Shown here: one piece after another, positions 1 through 5,547 of the stretch
Layout: each line of letters starts with the position of its first letter
How positions within the stretch are numbered: position 1 is the first letter of the stretch
Assembly (NCBI GenBank): GCA_007133115.1
Contig: SLNI01000130.1
Span: forward strand, 1-9,584
Length of the DNA: 9,584 nt
Source: Thioalkalivibrio sp.
GTDB lineage: Bacteria > Pseudomonadota > Gammaproteobacteria > Ectothiorhodospirales > Ectothiorhodospiraceae
Direction: 5' to 3'
Made by a program: the position numbers and the translations under genes
The notes under the pieces: model-generated
What the model saw: only the letters and a program-made list of their open reading frames with translations
What the model was told of the DNA's origin: nothing
The model's database searches: none

Positions 1-107
1 GAGAAGGCCGCGATGCGATCGAGGCTGCGTTCGTTGAAGACCTTGAAATCACGTGATTCGACACGACCCCCGGCCGGGTCGCGGAAAAGCCGGATGACTG
101 AACTCAT
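1..107 (-). CDS. 5' end of an unidentified protein gene (partial)
   Basis: Only the first 35 codons are present; the gene runs off the left edge. The reading frame is open from an ATG at 107-105 and begins MSSVIRLFRDPAGGRV. The start is supported by an AGGAG ribosome binding site at 119-115, seven bases upstream. The peptide is soluble-looking, rich in Arg and Asp, with no signal peptide or membrane segment in the visible part. I do not recognise the family. It is divergent from the aminotransferase gene at 341, so the two share the 108-340 intergenic region. The good ribosome site and absence of stops support a real gene, but 35 codons is little evidence in GC-rich DNA. Confidence 0.5.
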   Translation of the reverse strand, partial: MSSVIRLFRDPAGGRVESRDFKVFNERSLDRIAAF

Positions 108-191
108 CAAGTCGCTCCTGACAGTAACGGGTGAAGTCCGCGTATGCCGCGGAATCGGGCGCGCATGGAATGGGGCGCCGCGAACACTATC

Positions 192-224
192 GCGCCCAAT
201 CACTTTGCGCCCAATGGGTGGGCG
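192..224. repeat. Direct repeat GCGCCCAAT with overlapping inverted repeat
   Basis: GCGCCCAAT occurs at 192-200 and again at 207-215, a period of 15 bases. The second copy overlaps CGCCCA (208-213), a 5-base spacer and TGGGCG (219-224), a perfect 6-bp inverted repeat. The position between divergent genes would suit a regulator binding site, but no family-specific operator is recognised. Confidence 0.4.
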
Positions 225-236
225 ACGGTAACAGGC

Positions 237-298
237 ATCAACCCTGGCGGCAACCCTCTTGCGGGCCCCTCGCGTTGCGAAGCCGGGGTTGATCTTTT
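237..298 (+). promoter_or_regulatory. Candidate structured mRNA leader (nested three-way stem-loop plus U tract)
   Basis: The bases at 237-248 pair with 282-293 over 12 positions, with one U-G wobble (245 with 285). Inside are two perfect 4-bp hairpins: 250-253 with 259-262 (5-base loop) and 270-273 with 277-280 (3-base loop). TTTT follows at 295-298. The wobble pairs only in plus-strand RNA, since the minus-strand copy has a C-A mismatch there. The fold ends about 36 bases before the GAGGAG ribosome site of the aminotransferase gene. It could be an attenuator, a riboswitch-like element or a protein binding site. No known riboswitch consensus is recognised. Confidence 0.45.
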
Positions 299-340
299 AG
301 CCGAATCTGACAGTCTTGTTCCGGGTCACGAGGAGCTGCG

Positions 341-1465
341 ATGCATCCGGAATTTCCGCAGGAAGGCGTCATTCACCTGAACCATGCCGCCGTCGGACCC
401 TGGCCGCGACGAACCGCGCAGGCGGTAGCCGCGTTCGCTCAGGAGAACCTCGTGAGCGGATCGCGCCGTTACCCCAGCTGGCTGCGCATCGAGCAGGAAA
501 CGCGGGTGCAGGCGCAGGCGTTGATTGGAGCAGAGACGCCGGAGGACATGGCCTTCGTCAAGAACACCTCGGAGGCGTTATCGATGGTCGCCTTCGGCCT
601 GCAATGGTCGGCGGGTACCAACATCGTGATTCCGCGTGACGAGTTTCCCTCCAACCGCGTCGTGTGGTGGATGGCGGCCCGCCGTTTCGGACTGGAACTG
701 CGTGAAGTCCCCTTGCCGGCAAAAGAACCGGAACAGGCCCTGCTGGAGGCCTGCGACGGAAACACCGCGTTGCTCGCCAGCAGTGCGGTGCAGTTCGCGA
801 CCGGCCTCAGGCTCGACCTCGAGTCGCTGGGCGCCGCGTTACATCATCGCGGCATTCTGTTCTGTGTCGATGCGATCCAGCACCTGGGCGCCCTGCCCTT
901 CGATGTGCACCAGTACCATGCCGATTTCGTGATGGCCGATGCCCACAAATGGCTGCTGGCCCCCGAAGGCATCGCGCTGTTCTACGTCCGGCCCGACATC
1001 CGGGATCGACTGACCTTGAACGAGTTCGGCTGGCACATGCTGGAAGACCCGGGCGATTACCAGACCTACACGCTCGAACCGGCGCACAGCGCGCGAAGAT
1101 TCGAGCCTGGAAGCCCGAATATGCTGGGAATCCATGCCTTGAATGCGAGCCTGGAGCTGCTGCTGGAAACCGGTTTGGAAACGATCGCGACGCGGATTTC
1201 GGAACACTGGGACATGCTTTGCAGCGGGCTCGAAGCCATCGGCTGTTCGATCCTCACATCGCGCGAGCACCACGCGGGCATCCTGACTTTTCGCCCCGCC
1301 AAAGGCAGCAGCGAGGCGCTGTTCAGAACATTGCAGGAAGAGGGGGTGCTCTGTGCCTTGCGCGGAGGCGGCATCCGCTTCTCGCCACATTTCTACCTGG
1401 AACCGGAGGCGTTGGAAAATGCGCTGGCGATCACCAAGGCGCAGCAGCGTAGTCCAGACGACTGA
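341..1465 (+). CDS. Class V aminotransferase-fold PLP enzyme, substrate unknown
   Basis: This 374-residue protein has the layout of the class V aminotransferase family (cysteine desulfurase, selenocysteine lyase, kynureninase and isopenicillin N epimerase relatives). Visible cofactor-site features are an Asn-Thr-Ser turn at residues 75-77, the pyridine-contacting Asp177 in VDAIQ with Gln180, and the Schiff-base Lys203 in ADAHKW. RFEPGSPN (253-260) and RFSPHFY (346-352) are further family motifs. The only cysteine near the C-terminal active-site loop is Cys338 in VLCALRGGG, and there is no SufS-like HHC motif, so cysteine desulfurase activity is unlikely. No signal peptide or membrane helix is present, so it is probably cytoplasmic. 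A GAGGAG ribosome site at 330-335, five bases before the ATG, fixes the start. It stands alone on the plus strand and converges on pilZ, so context does not reveal the substrate. Confidence 0.88.
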   Translation: MHPEFPQEGVIHLNHAAVGPWPRRTAQAVAAFAQENLVSGSRRYPSWLRIEQETRVQAQALIGAETPEDMAFVKNTSEALSMVAFGLQWSAGTNIVIPRDEFPSNRVVWWMAARRFGLELREVPLPAKEPEQALLEACDGNTALLASSAVQFATGLRLDLESLGAALHHRGILFCVDAIQHLGALPFDVHQYHADFVMADAHKWLLAPEGIALFYVRPDIRDRLTLNEFGWHMLEDPGDYQTYTLEPAHSARRFEPGSPNMLGIHALNASLELLLETGLETIATRISEHWDMLCSGLEAIGCSILTSREHHAGILTFRPAKGSSEALFRTLQEEGVLCALRGGGIRFSPHFYLEPEALENALAITKAQQRSPDD

Positions 1466-1496
1466 CTGCCATGGAGCTCAGCCCCCCTGCCGATGA

Positions 1497-1540
1497 AACC
1501 CCCTCCCCGCTTGCGGGGGAGGGTTGGGGAGGGGGCGATT
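1497..1540. repeat. GC-rich palindromic intergenic repeat, possible bidirectional terminator
   Basis: The element lies in the 81-base gap between the convergent aminotransferase and pilZ genes. Its core hairpin pairs 1501-1509 with 1514-1523, with a CTTG loop and one bulged G at 1519. A second G-rich arm, TTGGGGAGGGGG, follows at 1524-1535. From general knowledge, palindromes of this type (CCCTCCCC, GCTTGCGGG, GAGGGTTGGGGAGGG) are dispersed between genes in many proteobacteria and give recurrent spurious translations such as PRLRGRVGEG, which is seen here. T-rich bases flank it on both transcript sides (ATTTT at 1538-1542 on plus, GGGTTTC on minus), so termination of both genes is plausible. 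Confidence 0.7.
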
Positions 1541-1546
1541 TTCACG

Positions 1547-1921
1547 TCAAAGGGTGTGGGTTCGGCTTGCCGAGCTCAGCAGCCCACCGAGATGGGTTTC
1601 GATCAGCCGACGCGTCGCCCCCTTGTCGGTGGAATTGAACTGCACGCCGATGCCGCGAACCCGGTTGCCCTGGGCGCGCGCGGGGGTGATCCAGACGACG
1701 CGCGAAGGCGCGGGTACCCGTTCGGTTTCGTCAGGCAGAGTCAGCAGGACCAGGACTTCATCCCCCAGCTTGAAGGGTTTCTCGGTAGGGACGAACAACC
1801 CGCCGTTGCTGACGAAGGGCATGTAGGCGGCGAAAAGTGCGGACTTCTCGCGTACGGCCATGGTAAGGATGCGGCTGGTGCTGGTGCTAGGACCAGTGCT
1901 GGGGCCAGTGCTGGTGCTCAT
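1547..1921 (-). CDS. pilZ: Type IV pilus assembly protein PilZ
   Basis: This 124-residue cytoplasmic protein matches the single-domain PilZ of Pseudomonas and Xanthomonas closely in its core: KSALFAAYMPFVSNGGLF (26-43), KLGDEVLVLL (51-60), VVWITP (75-80) and GNRVRGIGVQF (85-95), ending in THTL. PilZ supports pilus biogenesis; in Xanthomonas it contacts the PilB ATPase and FimX. The RxxxR and D/NxSxxG signatures of cyclic-di-GMP-binding PilZ domains are absent, as in other single-domain PilZ proteins of this type, so direct nucleotide binding is not expected. The ATG at 1921 is preferred because GGAG lies eight bases upstream and its length fits the family; the frame stays open to an ATG at 2002. 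The first 16 residues are a Ser-Thr-Gly-Pro repeat not seen in the family core. It is the last gene of the minus-strand run. Confidence 0.93.
   Translation of the reverse strand: MSTSTGPSTGPSTSTSRILTMAVREKSALFAAYMPFVSNGGLFVPTEKPFKLGDEVLVLLTLPDETERVPAPSRVVWITPARAQGNRVRGIGVQFNSTDKGATRRLIETHLGGLLSSASRTHTL
1874..1918 (-). repeat. Imperfect in-frame tandem repeat at the 5' end of pilZ
   Basis: Codons 2-16 of pilZ consist of AGCACC/AGCACT hexamers interleaved with GGCCCC and GGTCCT, giving Ser-Thr-Ser-Thr-Gly-Pro-Ser-Thr-Gly-Pro-Ser-Thr-Ser-Thr-Ser. The 12-base unit AGCACTGGCCCC recurs once with two third-position changes (AGCACTGGTCCT). Unit lengths are multiples of three, so slippage would change tail length without a frameshift. 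Confidence 0.7.
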
Positions 1922-2072
1922 CACGCTGGCTCCATCCGATCGCCGAAACCCTCGACACCTCGCGCGGGGTGCGCGTGGTTCGACTCGACGAGGGGATTGC
2001 ACGGGCGTATCCGACCATCATTCTCCACAGTTTCCTCTCCGAAAACAGCACTGGCTAAGGTAAAAGGACGAC
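1922..2072 (-). other. holB-pilZ intergenic region
   Basis: This 151-base gap is long compared with the 8-10 base gaps and overlaps upstream in the operon. On the minus strand it holds a 5-bp hairpin (CGCGC at 1961-1965 with GCGCG at 1971-1975) and the pilZ ribosome site GGAG just before 1921. A GAGAAT hexamer lies about 100 bases before pilZ, but no good -35 box accompanies it. A separate pilZ promoter is possible but not shown. Confidence 0.4.
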
Positions 2073-3065
2073 TCACGCATTGCCGTTCGTCAGTCGCAGC
2101 ACCATGGACTCACAACGCAACTCAGGATTCAGCGGCGCATCCGCCTCACGCTGCCAACGCAGAGACTCCAGGCTCAACTGTGCCAATTCATGCCGCCCAA
2201 GTCTACGAGCGAAGGCCTCCAGAACCCGCCGATCGAACAGGCGACCGAAGTCGTTATGCAGCCCGGTGGCCAGATAATAGTGCGCGGATAGCAACAGGCA
2301 TTGCAACCGGGGAATCAGGGACTTCAGATCACACTGGCGAAACGCGGTCACGGTCGGGAAGGGCGTGTCCTGCGTGAGCAGACTGACCAGAGCCTCCCGG
2401 TCCTGCCGCCAGTTCTCCACGGCGGCGGCGTCCCGGATCAGTTCCAGCGCCCCCAGCGGGCGATTCAGGCTCGCCGCGAGCGCTTCGTCCACGGCCATCC
2501 CGGACCCGTGGCAGTCGCCCAACCAGGCCCGAACCGTCGCGACCGGTGGGGGCGGAACCCGTAACAGCCGACAACGGCTGCGGATCGTCGCGGGAAGCCG
2601 AGCCGATCGCGTCGCGGCAAGCACGATCATCGCACCTGCAGGGGGTTCTTCCAGAGTGCGCAACAGCGCATTGGCGGCATTGACGGTCATCGCTTCCGCG
2701 GGCTCGATCAATACCAGTCGCGCTGGTCCGGAATGGCTCAGGCTGAGGAAGTCGGTTATGCCTCGAACCGCTTCGATCAGGATTTCCTTGCCCACCTCTT
2801 CCGGCGTGACCTCAAGGATTTCCGGGTGTATACCACCGAGGAAGGCGTGACAGCCGTTGCAATTCCCGCAGGGCAGGAGCGCGTCATCCGCACGCGTGCA
2901 GGCGACGCGCTGCAGGAATGCGCGCGCCAGAACCCCCTTGCCCACTCCGAACGGCCCCGTGAGCAGTAAACCCGAAGGCAACTGCCCCTCGGCAGACAGC
3001 CCCAACAGCCGTTCCAGGGGCGGTCGCAGCCAAGGTGGAAACTCCGGTTCGCAGCCTGCGTTCAT
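2073..3065 (-). CDS. holB: DNA polymerase III subunit delta' (clamp loader)
   Basis: The 330-residue product is the delta' subunit of the DnaX clamp-loader complex, which loads the beta sliding clamp at the replication fork. The AAA+ fold shows a P-loop-like GPFGVGKG (37-44), a zinc module with Cys56, Cys66, Cys69 and Cys72 (CGNCNGC), and LLRTLEEPP (134-142). SRC (163-165) is the motif that completes neighbouring ATP sites in the complex. Length matches the E. coli protein (334). The frame is open further upstream to 3233, but that stretch lies inside tmk. The ATG at 3065 gives the expected N-terminus and begins 10 bases after the tmk stop. The ribosome site is weak (GAAGAG), consistent with translational coupling to tmk. 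Confidence 0.97.
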   Translation of the reverse strand: MNAGCEPEFPPWLRPPLERLLGLSAEGQLPSGLLLTGPFGVGKGVLARAFLQRVACTRADDALLPCGNCNGCHAFLGGIHPEILEVTPEEVGKEILIEAVRGITDFLSLSHSGPARLVLIEPAEAMTVNAANALLRTLEEPPAGAMIVLAATRSARLPATIRSRCRLLRVPPPPVATVRAWLGDCHGSGMAVDEALAASLNRPLGALELIRDAAAVENWRQDREALVSLLTQDTPFPTVTAFRQCDLKSLIPRLQCLLLSAHYYLATGLHNDFGRLFDRRVLEAFARRLGRHELAQLSLESLRWQREADAPLNPELRCESMVLRLTNGNA

Positions 3066-3075
3066 CCCGTGCTCT

Positions 3076-3720
3076 TCAATGACCCTGCGCCTGCTGCCAC
3101 TCGTCCCAGATGCGCACGACGGCAGTGGATACGGACTCGAGATCCTGCGCCCCGTCAATGATGCGATAGCGATCCGGGAAGCATCGGGCGCGTTCGAGAT
3201 AGGCGCTGCGTGCGCGCTCGAAGAAGGCGACATCCTCGTTCTCGATACGGTCCCGCTTGCCGCGTGCGAGCGCCCTCTGTAGGCCGACTTCCACGGGAAC
3301 GTCGAGAATCATCACAAGGTCGGGACGCAGTTCACCCTGCAGCCAGCCTTCGAGGGTGGCGACCCGTTCGCTGCCCAGGCCGCGCCCCGCTCCCTGGTAG
3401 GCGAAACTCGCATCGGTGAAACGATCGCAGAGCACCCAGGCGCCCTGCTCCAGCTGCGGACGGATGACCTGGGCCAGGTGTTCGGCGCGTGCGGCGAATA
3501 TGAGGAGTAGCTCGGTTTCCGCAGCCATTTGCCCGATATCCGGATCGAGCAGCAGTCCGCGCAGTTTCTCGCCCAGCGCAGTACCCCCGGGTTCACGTGT
3601 GACCACAACCGGCTCGCCGGCGTCCACAAGACGCTGGACGAGCAGCTCCATCTGGGTCGACTTGCCGGCGCCTTCGATCCCTTCGAAGGTCACGAAGCGC
3701 CCCCGTTGCGGTTGACTCAT
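3076..3720 (-). CDS. tmk: Thymidylate kinase
   Basis: This 214-residue enzyme phosphorylates dTMP to dTDP with ATP and is the essential step joining the de novo and salvage dTTP routes. The P-loop is GIEGAGKST (14-22), TREPGG (41-46) is the nucleoside contact motif, and [12 protein letters not shown] (99-110) is the DR(Y/F/H) signature. The LID region RGKRDRIE (153-160) carries the basic residues. A basic LID with no Arg in the P-loop matches the E. coli-type enzyme. The start ATG overlaps the mltG stop as ATGA (3717-3720), and GGAGG lies six bases upstream, so translation is probably coupled. Length and motifs are typical and nothing unusual is seen. Confidence 0.99.
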   Translation of the reverse strand: MSQPQRGRFVTFEGIEGAGKSTQMELLVQRLVDAGEPVVVTREPGGTALGEKLRGLLLDPDIGQMAAETELLLIFAARAEHLAQVIRPQLEQGAWVLCDRFTDASFAYQGAGRGLGSERVATLEGWLQGELRPDLVMILDVPVEVGLQRALARGKRDRIENEDVAFFERARSAYLERARCFPDRYRIIDGAQDLESVSTAVVRIWDEWQQAQGH

Positions 3721-4742
3721 CGCCCGCCTCCATAACGGCTGGCATCCCCACCCAGCTGATGCAGGATGACCGCGGCACGATGTTCGGCATAGGTCTTCGA
3801 AAAGACATGGGTGCCATCGTTCCGGGAAACGAAGAACAGTGCGTCGGTATCCGCTGGATGGGCCGCCGCCATCAGCGAAGCCCGGCCGGGAAGTGCGATT
3901 GGCGTCGGTGGCAAGCCTGCCCGCGTGTAGGTGTTGTAGGGATGATCACGGCGCAGCTCCGCACGGGTGAGTCGGGTCGTTCCCGGCTCCTGAGCGTACA
4001 GCAGGGTCGGATCGGTCTGCAGCCGCATCCCCTTGCGCAGGCGGTTGACGAACACGCCGGCGACCAACCCACGTTCCTCGGCCTGCCCCGTTTCCTTTTC
4101 CACGATGGACGCCAGAATCAGGAGTTCGTAGGGGGACGCAACGGGATGGTCCTCGATCCGGGACTCCCAGGCCTCGTCCAGCGCCTGCACCATCGCCTCA
4201 TGCGCGATCCGCACCACCTGCATCGCGGGCGTGTCGCGATGAAATACATAGGTATCCGGTAGAAACCATCCTTCGGGATGAAGATCCTCGTGACCGAGCC
4301 GTGTCATCAATGTCTCGAGATCCGTGGGCTCTTCGAAGGGCCGGAGCTGCGGATGCGCCTCGACCGCGGAAAGGAATTGCAGTGCGGTCCAGCCTTCGGG
4401 AACGGTCAGCCGATGACGGATCACCACGCCCCGGTACATATTGTCCAGAAGCGCGCTGATCGAGATACCGGGAGGCACTTCGTATTCGCCCGCCTGCAGT
4501 CTGCCCGCGATTCCGTGATAGCGGGTATGGGCTTCGACGAGCCGCGGGTAACGCACCCAGCCGCGTTCCGCGAACGCCTCGATGATCTGGCGCGAACCCT
4601 GGCCAGGTTGCACGACCATGATTTCGGTGCGTTCCAGTATCAACGGCTCCTCCACCTCGGCGTGATACACACTGAGTCCGTGCGCCACGAGGACGGCCGC
4701 AACAATGGCCAGCAGAAGAAGGGAAAGGCTAAGCCATCGCAT
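3717..4742 (-). CDS. mltG: Endolytic murein transglycosylase MltG
   Basis: MltG (YceG) is an inner-membrane-anchored lytic transglycosylase that cleaves nascent peptidoglycan strands and is thought to set glycan chain length. The 341-residue protein has an N-terminal membrane anchor at about residues 3-22, an extracytoplasmic LysM-like part (about 38-105) and a C-terminal catalytic domain. ASIVEKET (211-218) contains the catalytic glutamate, Glu215 by comparison with E. coli. [17 protein letters not shown] (270-286) and the DALFFV strand (300-305) complete the family pattern. The ATG at 4742 places the anchor at the very N-terminus and has GGGAG upstream; a longer open frame to 4970 lies inside pabC. 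It overlaps the end of pabC by 14 bases and the start of tmk by four. Confidence 0.97.
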   Translation of the reverse strand: MRWLSLSLLLLAIVAAVLVAHGLSVYHAEVEEPLILERTEIMVVQPGQGSRQIIEAFAERGWVRYPRLVEAHTRYHGIAGRLQAGEYEVPPGISISALLDNMYRGVVIRHRLTVPEGWTALQFLSAVEAHPQLRPFEEPTDLETLMTRLGHEDLHPEGWFLPDTYVFHRDTPAMQVVRIAHEAMVQALDEAWESRIEDHPVASPYELLILASIVEKETGQAEERGLVAGVFVNRLRKGMRLQTDPTLLYAQEPGTTRLTRAELRRDHPYNTYTRAGLPPTPIALPGRASLMAAAHPADTDALFFVSRNDGTHVFSKTYAEHRAAVILHQLGGDASRYGGGR

Positions 4743-5547
4743 GCATTTCGGCTCCCAGGGCTTGAAGATCGTCCACCAGGCCGGTGGATCCTGGATCGGA
4801 AAGCGATCGGGCTTGATCGATCCAGCAGGCCCGGCGAAGTCCGATGCGCGTGTTGCTGAAGAACATCGCATCCGCCGATCGAACGCGTGCGAGCGGAAGC
4901 GGCTCCTCGCGAACACGCATGCCTGCGCGTCGCGCATGTTCCAGCAACCAGCTGCGCCGTGTTCCGGCAATCCCGGATCGCCTCAAAGGCGGTGTGAGAA
5001 GGACTTCGTTTTCCAGAATGAACACGTTGCTTTGTGTCCCGCAGATGGCTTTTCCGCTCGAATCCAACATCAGTCCTTCATCCCAGTCCGGGCCCCACTC
5101 CATGCGCGCCAACACGTTCTCGATGCGATTCAGGTGCTTGCAACCCGGGAGTGGTTGGGCTCCGGCACGGGTCCGGCACAAACCGACGTGCAGGACATCC
5201 ACCTCGATCGTCGTTGCGAGCGATTCTCCGCCCATCGTCACGCGGGTGGGGCGCGCGTGCGCGGGAACCGCATAACCGCGTGGTCCGGGTCCTCGCGTGA
5301 CGATCAGTTTCACCATGCACTCGTTAACGGTCGCAAAGCTTTGCAGGTCCTCGAGGCAGGCCGTCTCGGGAATCCCAGGGATCCGGAGCTGTTCAAGCCC
5401 CCTGCACAGCCGTTTCCAATGCCGGTCCCAGAGCAGTGGCTTTCCGTTGCGCACCCGAAGGGTTTCAAACACGCCATCGCCATACTGGAAACCGCGATCG
5501 GTTGCAGCGATTTGGCCTCCTTTTTCACCATTGACCAGTATTTTCAT
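4729..5547 (-). CDS. pabC: Aminodeoxychorismate lyase
   Basis: PabC uses pyridoxal phosphate to split 4-amino-4-deoxychorismate into p-aminobenzoate and pyruvate, for folate. The 272-residue protein has the fold-type IV aminotransferase pattern: YGDGVFETLRV (22-32), the Schiff-base Lys137 in GCKHLNRIEN, and GTQSNVFI (170-177), whose polar side chains bind the cofactor phosphate. D-amino acid and branched-chain aminotransferases share the fold. The length, the KHLNR motif and the position directly after pabB favour PabC. The ATG at 5547 overlaps the pabB stop as ATGA. The ribosome site is poor, so expression probably depends on coupling to pabB. The frame remains open to 5865 but that part is within pabB. 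Confidence 0.94.
   Translation of the reverse strand: MKILVNGEKGGQIAATDRGFQYGDGVFETLRVRNGKPLLWDRHWKRLCRGLEQLRIPGIPETACLEDLQSFATVNECMVKLIVTRGPGPRGYAVPAHARPTRVTMGGESLATTIEVDVLHVGLCRTRAGAQPLPGCKHLNRIENVLARMEWGPDWDEGLMLDSSGKAICGTQSNVFILENEVLLTPPLRRSGIAGTRRSWLLEHARRAGMRVREEPLPLARVRSADAMFFSNTRIGLRRACWIDQARSLSDPGSTGLVDDLQALGAEMHAMA

Larger units (their letters stand above)
108..340. other. Divergent intergenic region between two genes
   Basis: This 233-base stretch separates the divergent partial gene (start 107) from the aminotransferase gene (start 341). I see no convincing sigma-70 promoter in either direction; the best boxes match at only about half of the consensus positions. It contains a 9-base direct repeat, GCGCCCAAT, at 192-200 and 207-215. 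The second copy overlaps a 6-bp inverted repeat, CGCCCA/TGGGCG, at 208-224. A large nested stem-loop lies at 237-293. The last bases, 330-335 (GAGGAG), are the ribosome binding site of the downstream gene. Confidence 0.7.

Noticed and set aside
108..236. Possible promoters such as TTGCGC (205-210) with TAACAG (229-234)
   Set aside because: Both boxes match only about three of six consensus bases, which is expected by chance in a region this long.
839..1390. Minus-strand 183-codon frame opposite the aminotransferase gene
   Set aside because: No ribosome site or domain is seen, and the plus strand carries complete PLP-enzyme motifs over the same bases.
1922..2002. Longer pilZ start at the ATG ending at 2002
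   Set aside because: It would add 27 Arg-rich residues unlike any PilZ, and the ATG at 1921 has a ribosome site and gives the family length.
1493..2377. Plus-strand open frame of 294 codons beginning MKPPPRLRGRVGEG
   Set aside because: Its start is the translated palindromic repeat, and the remainder runs antisense to pilZ and holB. It has no ribosome site or recognisable domain.
3066..3233. Longer holB start at 3233
   Set aside because: The extension lies inside tmk and is not like delta' N-termini; the ATG at 3065 fits the family.
4743..4970. Longer mltG start at 4970
   Set aside because: It would place 76 residues before the membrane anchor and lies within pabC.
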